Below are positions 1-7,372 of a stretch of DNA of 64,000 nucleotides, in pieces. The DNA comes from JAOACQ01 sp049968515 (GTDB taxonomy: Bacteria; Spirochaetota; Brevinematia; Brevinematales; JAOACQ01): assembly GCA_049968515.1 (NCBI GenBank), contig JBMFQR010000008.1, positions 1-64,000 of the forward strand, in the 5' to 3' direction. A program made the position numbers and the translations under genes. The notes under the pieces are model-generated. The model was given only the letters and a program-made list of their open reading frames with translations, was not told the DNA's origin and did not search any database. The number at the start of each line of letters is the position of its first letter. The stretch's first letter is position 1.

Positions 1-438
1 GACAATGACTGCACTAGCCTCTTTGACACACTCCTGACCAAGTGCCGCGCTACAAAGCTCATTCTTTATATCCTGTGGCTTTATAAGTTTCAGCGAATGT
101 TCAAACGGCAGATATTTATAGATACCAGGGGAGAGGGCTTCTACATTAAAAGCAACAAGATACAACTCGATGGGATAGAGTGCTCCAGCGGACGGAGCTG
201 TTCTTAACCTGTCTCTCGACGTGATGCCCTGGCCAGCCCACAAAAGTGCAGAAATGTCACTCAGTCTAAGACTTTTTGAAGAAAAGCTACGGGTTGATCT
301 TCTCTGATAAATAGCCTTTTCTATTGAGAAATTACTATCCTTCTTAAAGTCGGGAAGTTTAATCAATTTGCCCTCCCCTCCGAATGATAACTGGATTGAA
401 AAAAGTAAAATTAGGTTGAAATAGCCAAACCTTAACAC
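1..438 (-). CDS. SagB-type nitroreductase-family protein (5' part, cut by window edge)
   Basis: Reading the minus strand from a GTG at 438 gives 146 codons that run off the window start without a stop. The GTG is preceded by AGAGGAG at good spacing. The N-terminus looks like a signal or anchor segment (FGYFNLILLFSIQLSF). It is followed by RRSTRSF, LLWAGQGIT and TAPSAGALYPIELYLV, which are typical of the FMN-binding SagB-type dehydrogenase branch of nitroreductases. Family members reduce or oxidise varied substrates with FMN; SagB itself oxidises azolines in peptide toxins. No cyclodehydratase or precursor is visible here, so the substrate is unknown. The C-terminal half lies outside the window. 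Confidence 0.8.
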   Translation of the reverse strand, partial: MLRFGYFNLILLFSIQLSFGGEGKLIKLPDFKKDSNFSIEKAIYQRRSTRSFSSKSLRLSDISALLWAGQGITSRDRLRTAPSAGALYPIELYLVAFNVEALSPGIYKYLPFEHSLKLIKPQDIKNELCSAALGQECVKEASAVIV

Positions 439-884
439 AATTTTTCTCCTCTGCTGTGGTTTTGAGTTTAGACTTTCCAGACTATGTAAAGAGTTAATAC
501 TTCCTTCTTCTCTCACATTGTCGGTTTTTGAAGAATTAAATATCATATTTCTTAATTCATTAACTCAAATTTCTTTTTTCAAAAACCTTTAAGTAGACTG
601 AAATTATTGTAAAGATGTTCTTATTTTTTTTCAAAAAAATTATAATTTCACCAATAATTTTGTCATCGTGGAACATACGTGGATTGAAAAAATTGTTGCA
701 ATATTTTTCTTATTGTGTTAGATTTAATAAATTTCTAAACCCTCCAATTTTTTATGAGTTTGAAGGTAGATACAAAGGATTCAGGTTTATCTTTAGTGTC
801 CAGCACACTGCGTATCTATCTGAAGTATATACAAATCTGTAGTTTATAGAGAGGGGATATATCATATTCAGCATAGGGGGTTGT
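439..884. other. Intergenic region without a convincing gene
   Basis: This very AT-rich gap separates the divergent nitroreductase and hydrolase genes and should hold both promoters. A short reading frame inside it (615-842) has low-complexity composition and no ribosome site, so I do not call it. The only clear structure is the inverted repeat at 523-587. Confidence 0.5.
523..587. repeat. Nested inverted repeat
   Basis: GGTTTTTGAA at 523-532 is exactly complementary to TTCAAAAACC at 578-587. Just inside, GAATTAA at 533-539 pairs with TTAATTC at 552-558. It could fold as a long hairpin or serve as an operator between divergent genes. No T tract marks it as a simple terminator. Confidence 0.55.
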
Positions 885-2285
885 ATGAGAGAAAGAATAA
901 AAATATGGACATTGAATGCAGCTGAAAAACTCCTTCCAGATCCAGGAACACTTCTGAACAATGTTACTTATGTAAAGCCAGACCAGGCTCGTGGAGATGA
1001 TCCCCCTGTTTTTAGCTGGGATGAGATTGAAAGTGGAAACCGGCGGAATTATGAAGACAGGATTGACATAAAAAATGAAAATGATTCTCTCAGGAAGTTC
1101 TTTCTTACAAATAACAATAAGCCTCATAATCTGATGCCGGATATTGAATATTTTGTGCCTATTCCTGCAAAATGCATTGGTAAACTCTTTGATCAGGAAT
1201 ATAAATATCCATCTCTCAAGCCAATACGGGAATATTACTATGAGGAATGGAAGAAGGCTTTTCCCGGGATAAAAGATGTGGATTACAAAGTTTTCTGGGA
1301 TACAGGATGTGGACCGGGAAGATTATCTAAAATGATTACAAAAAACTATACAGGATATTACGACATTCTGAAAAGTAATGGAAATTTACATATTCTTATT
1401 GGTTACAGTCAGGGAGGTCTAGTGGCAAGATATCTTGCATACCTCGACGAATATGTGTTTAAAGAAAACATCATAAAGGGAATAATAACCATTGCCTCAC
1501 CTAACTCTGGTTCACCACTTGCCAATCCGGATAACTGTGAGAATATAACCGACCAAGCTATTTCGATGTTGCTTCAAATGTTAATTTCAAATCCTTCGAT
1601 GAGGAATGCACTCACAGAAAAACTTCAGGAAAAAATCAACTTTTCTGAAGTAATATCTGCACTTCGTTTTCTGATAAGCATTACTCCACCGGAAGAGGAG
1701 AAAAATATCTACCTGACATTGATTACAGCATTTAAGTGGCTTAGTGGCCTTAGTTCCAATGATCCAGACTGCAGGGCTATAAGTTTTTTTGATCTTAACA
1801 TAATGAATATTGAGAAGAGACCAGAATCAGTTTTAGCCAGGGTTAATAAGAATCCACTTTCAAAAGTAGTTCATGGTGCTATAATAAATGGTGATAGTAG
1901 GATGGACAATTTCTTGAACTCTTTTGTTGGTATTTTCTCTATGATTATTTCTCAAAATGTAAAAAAATTGTTAGCAGATGGCTACAAAAATAAAGTTATG
2001 AAAGAGATGACCACTTCCATTACCGATCCTGATATATTAAGAAAGATTTCTGCTTATGAAAATGGAGAAGGAAATATTCCACCAAAATGCCATGACTTTG
2101 TGGTGCCATCTGTTTACCAGAAGATAGATAATGGGCAGAATAACTTTCTTGACAATTTCTTTAATCCGAAAACGAACCATCTTTCTGGTATGGAGCTTTA
2201 CTATCAGGTAGGGAATCTCATACCAATGAGATCTATGCTTAGAGATATGCGAATGAAGCTCAAAAATCTTGGAGTGATAAGGTAG
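885..2285 (+). CDS. Alpha/beta-hydrolase (lipase-like) protein of unknown substrate
   Basis: This is a 466-residue protein starting at ATG after a GGGGG ribosome site. It has no signal peptide, so it is probably cytoplasmic. Residues 171-178 read LIGYSQGG, a nucleophile elbow (GxSxG) with Ser175. The following GLVARYLAYLDEY and IITIASPNSGSPLA are typical of PGAP1/lipase-like hydrolases, where a triad Ser attacks an ester or amide. A His near the C-terminus (NHLSGMELYYQ) is a plausible triad His. The long helical region after residue 200 would be a lid or a separate domain. It lies 9 nt upstream of a membrane protein gene, so the two are probably co-transcribed. The hydrolase fold is fairly certain; the substrate is not known. 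Confidence 0.65.
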   Translation: MRERIKIWTLNAAEKLLPDPGTLLNNVTYVKPDQARGDDPPVFSWDEIESGNRRNYEDRIDIKNENDSLRKFFLTNNNKPHNLMPDIEYFVPIPAKCIGKLFDQEYKYPSLKPIREYYYEEWKKAFPGIKDVDYKVFWDTGCGPGRLSKMITKNYTGYYDILKSNGNLHILIGYSQGGLVARYLAYLDEYVFKENIIKGIITIASPNSGSPLANPDNCENITDQAISMLLQMLISNPSMRNALTEKLQEKINFSEVISALRFLISITPPEEEKNIYLTLITAFKWLSGLSSNDPDCRAISFFDLNIMNIEKRPESVLARVNKNPLSKVVHGAIINGDSRMDNFLNSFVGIFSMIISQNVKKLLADGYKNKVMKEMTTSITDPDILRKISAYENGEGNIPPKCHDFVVPSVYQKIDNGQNNFLDNFFNPKTNHLSGMELYYQVGNLIPMRSMLRDMRMKLKNLGVIR

Positions 2286-2294
2286 GAGGTAATT

Positions 2295-3161
2295 ATGTTT
2301 GGTTCTGCCATTATTGACGTTATAATAGGGATAATATTTATCTACTCACTTATAAGTCTTTTTTGTACAGCATTAAATGAAACAATAGCACGATTTTTTT
2401 CTTTGCGGGCTGGAACCTTAAAAAACTGGCTGACAAATTTCTTTAATAATTCTGAAATGGTGAAAAGATTTTACAGCCATCCTCTTGTCAGAAATCTTGC
2501 GGGAAAAAGTCTTCCTTCTTATATTCCACCTGAGATCTTTGCGAAGGTGGTTTTAAGTTTTGTTTTGCCTGAAAGTTATGCTAAAACAAGAAATGGTTTT
2601 AAGGGATTGGTGGAAAAGGCAAATCTACCTGATGGGTTAAAAAACTTACTTCTTGCATTTATCGTGGATACCACTGATTCTGTGGGGAATGTGAAGGTTA
2701 AGCTTGAAGAATTTTTCAATAATGCAATGGAAAGGGTTTCTGGATGGTATAAGAGGTATGTGCAGACAATCATCCTTATTATATCTTTTGCAGTTTGCAT
2801 TACATTGAATATCGATACGATAAATATAATAAGAGAGCTCAATACAAACTCAAATTTACGTTCGGCGCTTTCAGGCTATGCAGCAGAATATGTAGCTGAA
2901 GAAAATACAGGTATTTCTCTAAGTGAAGTTAGAGAAGAGCTAAAAAAGACACCTATGCCTTTTGGCTGGAAAAATCTCGCGGATGAAATGCAGTGGATTT
3001 CAGAAGAAAAAAACTTCGTAGCAGCTCAGATTGTTTTCTGGATTGAGAAGATACTTGGTCTTATTATATCGAGTTTTGCTGTCTCACTTGGTGCCCCTTT
3101 CTGGTTTGACACATTGAGTAGTATAATCAGGCTTACAGGAAGGGTGCCCGAAAAGAAGTAG
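2295..3161 (+). CDS. Membrane protein paired with the hydrolase
   Basis: This is a 288-residue protein with a good AGGAGG site before the ATG. A hydrophobic segment lies at about residues 7-30 (IIGIIFIYSLISLFCTALNE), a second near 155-175 and a third near 240-265. The C-terminus contains SLGAPFWFDTLSSIIRL. The pattern of an N-terminal transmembrane helix followed by CTALNE, plus the C-terminal GAPFWFD stretch, recurs in an uncharacterised family of bacterial membrane proteins as I recall it. I cannot name a function. Tight linkage to the upstream alpha/beta-hydrolase suggests a joint membrane-associated role. Confidence 0.6.
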   Translation: MFGSAIIDVIIGIIFIYSLISLFCTALNETIARFFSLRAGTLKNWLTNFFNNSEMVKRFYSHPLVRNLAGKSLPSYIPPEIFAKVVLSFVLPESYAKTRNGFKGLVEKANLPDGLKNLLLAFIVDTTDSVGNVKVKLEEFFNNAMERVSGWYKRYVQTIILIISFAVCITLNIDTINIIRELNTNSNLRSALSGYAAEYVAEENTGISLSEVREELKKTPMPFGWKNLADEMQWISEEKNFVAAQIVFWIEKILGLIISSFAVSLGAPFWFDTLSSIIRLTGRVPEKK

Positions 3162-3180
3162 TGTGGTATTACTTTGAAGT

Positions 3181-3201
3181 AGACAACTTTCAGGGTTGTC
3201 T
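3181..3201 (+). terminator. Hairpin after the hydrolase/membrane-protein pair
   Basis: AGACAAC (3181-3187) and GTTGTCT (3195-3201) form a perfect 7-bp stem with a 7-nt loop just after the stop codon. The following bases are only mildly T-rich, so terminator function is an inference. Confidence 0.4.
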
Positions 3202-3260
3202 TTGTCACGGGAATAAGTTAGTAACTCTTTGACAATTCAAATTCAACAGAAATAATATAA

Positions 3261-3289
3261 TTGATAATTTTGTATTTTCACTTTATAAT
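3261..3289 (+). promoter_or_regulatory. Promoter of purC
   Basis: TTGATA at 3261-3266, a 17-bp spacer and a perfect TATAAT at 3284-3289, about 30 bp before the purC start. A second, weaker candidate starts with TTGACA at 3229. Confidence 0.65.
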
Positions 3290-3319
3290 CTTATACCAAT
3301 TAAATCAAGGGGTCAAGTT

Positions 3320-4207
3320 GTGAAGGATGTAATTTATTCTACAGATGTAAAGGAGTTAAAGCTTTTATTCAGGGGAAAGGTGAGGGACATCTATGAGGTT
3401 TCTGCCTCAGAATGGCTTATTGTTACAACAGATAGAATTTCTGCTTTTGATGTTGTTTTTTCAGAGCCTGTTCCGGGCAAGGGTGTTATACTGAATAAGA
3501 TTTCCAATATGTGGTTTGATGCCATAAAATTTATACCAAATCACCTTATTTCTAAAAATCCTGAAGAAATCCTGCCCTTTCTCAAAAACTATCCAGAGCT
3601 TAAAGAAAGAGCTATTATAGTAAAAAAAGTAAGAAGGTTGCCAGTAGAATGTGTTGTGAGAGGCTATCTGTTTGGAAGTGTATATGATGAGTACAAGAAA
3701 TCTGGCACTGCGGGTGGAATAAAACTTCCATCTGGACTTAATCTTGCGGAAAAACTTCCAGAACCCATATTTACTCCCTCTACGAAGGCAGAGGTTGGTC
3801 ATGATGAGAATATAAATTATGAAGAATTCATAAAGATTGTGGGAAAAGATATTGGAGAAAAAATAGTTGATTTTTCAATAAGAATATATAAATTTGCAAG
3901 CGAAAAACTGGAAGAAGGGGGTATAATTCTTGCCGACACAAAATTTGAATTTGGTCTTGATGGAGAAAAGCTTATACTTGTTGATGAAATCTTAACCCCA
4001 GACTCTTCAAGATACTGGGAAAAGAGTAGCTATAAGGTAGGTGGTAGTCCAAAAAGTTATGACAAGCAATTTGTAAGAGATTATCTCAATTCCATAAACT
4101 GGGACAAAAGGCCACCGGCACCCCATCTTCCAGAGCAGATAATTGAGAAAACTGTCGAAAAATATGAAGAGATTTTAAAAATTATAAAGAAAACTCTTAA
4201 AGAATAA
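3320..4207 (+). CDS. purC: Phosphoribosylaminoimidazole-succinocarboxamide synthase (SAICAR synthetase)
   Basis: PurC joins aspartate to CAIR using ATP, a late step of purine synthesis in the cytoplasm. The 295-residue product shows RGKVRDIYEV near the N-terminus, VVRGYLFGS, LADTKFEFG, LVDEILTPDSSRYW and SYDKQFVRDYL, all hallmarks of the family, and its length fits the longer (about 300-residue) form. The start is GTG after AAGGGG at suitable spacing. No other purine gene is adjacent; purE lies far away on the other strand at 60 kb, so the pathway is dispersed in this genome. Confidence 0.95.
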   Translation: MKDVIYSTDVKELKLLFRGKVRDIYEVSASEWLIVTTDRISAFDVVFSEPVPGKGVILNKISNMWFDAIKFIPNHLISKNPEEILPFLKNYPELKERAIIVKKVRRLPVECVVRGYLFGSVYDEYKKSGTAGGIKLPSGLNLAEKLPEPIFTPSTKAEVGHDENINYEEFIKIVGKDIGEKIVDFSIRIYKFASEKLEEGGIILADTKFEFGLDGEKLILVDEILTPDSSRYWEKSSYKVGGSPKSYDKQFVRDYLNSINWDKRPPAPHLPEQIIEKTVEKYEEILKIIKKTLKE

Positions 4208-4240
4208 CCGAAGACCACCAGATTTAAGAAAGGATAAGCA

Positions 4241-4774
4241 ATGGAATTAAAAGAAGAAGTTGATAAAAGTAATATTGAAACACAGACCCCACTCAGTCTG
4301 AAATTTGCACCTGTGTGGAAAAGAGTGGTTTCATATCTTATAGATGAGATTTTTTTGCTATTTATAATATCTGTACTTTCCTACCTTGCTTATTACAAAG
4401 AGATATCGTTTATCCAGCAGCAAAGTAATTTTGAACAATTGCTATATGACTTTGCAATGAGGAATCAGCTGCAGATTAATGTGGTCAGCTTTATTCTTCA
4501 TATTGCTTACTTTGCTCTGTTATGGGTTTCTGGAGGACAGACAATTGGAGCAAAACTAACAGGGATTTATGTGATTCACATCGAGAATAAAAGGTTAAAT
4601 TTGATTCTTTCCACATTTAGAGCACTTCTTCTCTGGCTAACCGGTTTTTCCTTCTATATTCCACTGATATTTGTAATAAACCCTGTATACAGGCAGAGGC
4701 TGCATGATTTTTTAAGTTATTCAGTGGTTATAGAAAAGCCAAAAATTGAAAAGAAAAATCTCGATAATTTTTAA
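4241..4774 (+). CDS. RDD-family membrane protein
   Basis: This is a 177-residue protein with about three to four hydrophobic segments. The N-terminal RVVSYLIDEIFLLF carries the Arg-Asp pattern after which the RDD family is named. The middle SGGQTIGAKLTGIYVI and the later RALLLWLTGF are also family-typical. RDD proteins are small inner-membrane proteins of mostly unknown function; a few are linked to ion transport. It starts 33 nt after purC and may be co-transcribed with it, without an obvious functional link. Confidence 0.75.
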   Translation: MELKEEVDKSNIETQTPLSLKFAPVWKRVVSYLIDEIFLLFIISVLSYLAYYKEISFIQQQSNFEQLLYDFAMRNQLQINVVSFILHIAYFALLWVSGGQTIGAKLTGIYVIHIENKRLNLILSTFRALLLWLTGFSFYIPLIFVINPVYRQRLHDFLSYSVVIEKPKIEKKNLDNF

Positions 4775-4924
4775 AAGGATGAAAGAACATTCGGTGATTT
4801 TTAATCCTTGAAAAAATTTTTTTTAAAAGCTAAAAAATTGAAACTTATTGTTATAAAAAAAAATACAAAGAATGCCTTTTCTTAAACACTTACAAAACAA
4901 GACATTTCCTAAACAAAGTTTGAA

Positions 4925-4953
4925 TTGACATTTTTTTTTGACTGATTTAGAAT
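4925..4953 (+). promoter_or_regulatory. Promoter of the restriction-modification genes
   Basis: TTGACA (4925-4930), a 17-bp spacer and TAGAAT (4948-4953), about 30 bp before the endonuclease start. The preceding stretch from 4775 is AT-rich with no other feature that I can see. Confidence 0.65.
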
Positions 4954-4983
4954 GAATAAAACACACTTGGAATACTTAAAAAT

Positions 4984-5797
4984 ATGAGAAAAAAGGCTGA
5001 GAAAAAAGATATAATTGTAGAAATTTTCAATACCTGCAAAGAAAGAGATAATTTTGTTTTCGATAATAGTCTTGTTAAAGAAGTCATGGGAAGGACTAAA
5101 TCTCAAACCAATCCTTATGATATGACAAAGGTTGATGATAGTAATAAGCTTCCAGAAAAGTTAATAAGTGAGGACTATTGTGTTATTCATTTAGGAGGAG
5201 GGAAACACCAGTTTTTTAAGGGTATAGAAAAAGTGTTTCATAAATTTGAATCAATTGAAGAATCAGAAAAGATAGAATGGCCATACAGGCCGAGTATACT
5301 GAATGATTTTTCAGTTTCGGAAAGCAGTGTGTTGTCGTTATGCTTTAACCAAAGGATTATTCACGATTTTTTATACCTTGATATAGTAGCCAATCCAAAG
5401 ATTTATAATAGTGAGAGAAAAAGAGGGATTTCTTTTGAATATTTTATTGATGGTGTGAAGATGCAATTTGAGAATTTGCAGATAGAAATAGATTTGACAG
5501 CAGAATATAATGGTTATGTAACTGTTTTTGAAGGCAAAAATACCAGGAATGAAGATGGGTGGATAAAGGATTTTAATGTTTTTCAGCTTTATAACCCGTT
5601 CAGGTATTATTATGAACTTAAAGAAGAAAATAAGTTGAATATTTCGCAAATTACGGCATGTTATAAGATAGAGGAAGATGGAAGGTTCTATAGTTAGATT
5701 ATATAATTACACTTTTGCTGATCCAATGGATATATGTTCATTAAACTTACTAAAAAAGAAGGAGTACATTCTTGAGAAGAGAGGATTTGATGATTGA
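4984..5797 (+). pseudogene. Type II restriction endonuclease, PD-(D/E)XK type, frameshifted near the 3' end
   Basis: The first frame encodes 237 residues (4984-5697). Asp170 with the later E183-G-K185 (VFEGKN) forms a PD-(D/E)XK nuclease core, and the adjacent methyltransferase supports a type II restriction enzyme. The frame stops after EEDGRFYS. The +1 frame continues without a break from about 5672 (RKMEGSIVRLYNYTFADPMD, then ICSLNLLKKKEYILEKR) to a stop at 5795-5797, and reads like the natural C-terminus of such enzymes. That stop overlaps the methyltransferase ATG by 8 nt, as expected for translational coupling. One extra base around 5671-5677 would explain the break. It may be a real inactivating mutation or a sequencing error. 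The recognition site is unknown. Confidence 0.6.
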
Positions 5798-6611
5798 TTT
5801 TATAAACCAGGTCTTTAATGAAGATATAATGGATTTAATCAAGAGATTGCCAGATAAATCTATAGATATGATTTATAGTGATCCAGACTATAACGTAGGT
5901 ATTAAATATAACGACAAAAGTTATACAAGAAGTTTTGATGAATATATTGATTGGTATATAGAGCTTGCTAAAGAATCTTTAAGAGTGTTAAAAGATGATG
6001 GAAATATGTTTTTTATAAATTATCCAAAACAAAATGCTTATTTATGGGTTAAATATCTTGACAAAGCCTGTTATGATGTTCATGAATATGTGTGGATTTA
6101 TAATACAAATGTGGGACATTCCCCTAAAAAATTTACAACCGCACATAGAAGTATTTTACATTGTAGAAAAACTAAAAACAACAAATGGTTTAAGGACAAC
6201 ATTGCTGAACCATACCAGAATCCTACTGATAGAAGAATTATTAAAAATATACTCAAAGGTTCAAAAGGAGGGATGCCATATTCGTGGATGTACTTTGATC
6301 TCGTAAAAAATGTTTCAAAAGATAAGACTATTCATTCCTGCCAGATTCCTCTCGGACTTGTAAAAAAGTTAATTTTGGCTTCAACGGAAGAGAATGATAT
6401 AGTTTTTATTCAGTTTGGCGGTTCTGGAAGTGAGATACTATTAGCAAGGGATCTCAATAGAAACTTTGTATCCGCGGAAATTGATAGAATTTATTATCAG
6501 ATGATGAATGAAAGATTAAAATTAAATGGAGCAATACCCGAAGAATATAAATTAAGAATAGGTAAGAAATACAAAGAAGATTTTGAATTTTCATTGTTTG
6601 ATGTTTCTTAA
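5790..6611 (+). CDS. Site-specific DNA methyltransferase (N6-adenine or N4-cytosine, beta-type)
   Basis: This 273-residue enzyme methylates DNA with S-adenosylmethionine and would protect sites cut by the neighbouring nuclease. The order is permuted: the catalytic motif IV (SDPDY, residues 30-34) is N-terminal and the SAM-binding motif I (FGGSGSE, 209-215) is C-terminal, as in the beta class. The third residue of the usual DPPY tetrad is Asp instead of Pro. The middle reads TNVGHSPKKFTTAHRS and AEPYQNPTDRR. I chose the ATG at 5790 over a TTG at 5772 because GAGAGG precedes it closely and it overlaps the restored nuclease stop. Confidence 0.85.
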   Translation: MIDFINQVFNEDIMDLIKRLPDKSIDMIYSDPDYNVGIKYNDKSYTRSFDEYIDWYIELAKESLRVLKDDGNMFFINYPKQNAYLWVKYLDKACYDVHEYVWIYNTNVGHSPKKFTTAHRSILHCRKTKNNKWFKDNIAEPYQNPTDRRIIKNILKGSKGGMPYSWMYFDLVKNVSKDKTIHSCQIPLGLVKKLILASTEENDIVFIQFGGSGSEILLARDLNRNFVSAEIDRIYYQMMNERLKLNGAIPEEYKLRIGKKYKEDFEFSLFDVS

Positions 6612-6649
6612 AGATTTATCCAAAATAAAGATTTTAAAAAGGTGGCCAT

Positions 6650-7354
6650 ATGAAAAACAATTTTTATCTGAAAAAGAAGAATCTCTATGCTTACTCATTT
6701 TTTCCCTTCATTGTTTCCCTTTTCAAAGAGGATATTTGTCAGATTGTTGAGCTTGTAAAGTCAAATTACCCTGAAGCAAAGATTTTTTTTGGCAGGGATG
6801 GGCTGGATTTTGAGCTTACATCAAGGCTCGAAACTGAAAATTTTTTCAAGAATGAAGAGATTTCAAACAAGGTTTATAATTCCCTATATATAAGAATAAA
6901 CACTTCCAATGATGAAAATGCCCCCTATCTTATTATTGAACTTGACCAGTATTCTTATAATTACATAATTTCTGGAAAAGACAAAAAGCTTAACAAAGTC
7001 AGAAGAGAGATTTTAAAAATACTGAGAAGGGGAAGAGTTTACAGGTATATACAGAACCCCTTTACTATCTCTCTTATTCTGATAATAGATGTCTTATTTT
7101 TCCCCTTAATTCTGAAATTCAAGGACACCCTCGAAAAAATATTGAATGTTTCATTTTCTTACATTACAATCCTTTTGATATTTTTCCTCATAAACATAAT
7201 CTTTCTAATACCCGGGGGGAAAAATAGAATCTTTTTGAAATCTAAAAAAGAGGTTTCGATTTTCAGGAGAGCAAAGGAATCTTTTATCTTTCTTGGTATA
7301 TTTTTGCTTTTTGTTTCTCTTTTTATGGTTGGCTTTTTCTTAAAAATTTTATAA
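6650..7354 (+). CDS. Unknown membrane protein
   Basis: This is a 234-residue protein with an AAAAGGTGG ribosome site. The N-terminal 140 residues are soluble and mixed alpha/beta in character. Three hydrophobic helices follow, at about 143-160, 170-190 and 210-232. A basic stretch (KVRREILKILRRGRVYRY) precedes the first helix, suggesting that the soluble domain is cytoplasmic. It sits between the modification methyltransferase and nrdD, 18 nt before nrdD. I recognise no family and assign no function. Confidence 0.5.
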   Translation: MKNNFYLKKKNLYAYSFFPFIVSLFKEDICQIVELVKSNYPEAKIFFGRDGLDFELTSRLETENFFKNEEISNKVYNSLYIRINTSNDENAPYLIIELDQYSYNYIISGKDKKLNKVRREILKILRRGRVYRYIQNPFTISLILIIDVLFFPLILKFKDTLEKILNVSFSYITILLIFFLINIIFLIPGGKNRIFLKSKKEVSIFRRAKESFIFLGIFLLFVSLFMVGFFLKIL

Positions 7355-7372
7355 AAGAGGGGAATCGTATTT

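Noticed and set aside
1..438. Thiazole/oxazole-modified peptide cluster around the SagB-type gene
   Set aside because: No SagC/SagD cyclodehydratase or precursor peptide is visible; the gene's downstream side lies outside the window.
615..842. Small hydrophobic ORF before the hydrolase gene
   Set aside because: AT-rich chance frame with no ribosome site and phenylalanine/isoleucine-rich low-complexity composition.
5671..5797. Programmed frameshift in the restriction endonuclease
   Set aside because: No slippery heptamer or downstream pseudoknot is apparent at the shift point, so mutation or sequence error is simpler.
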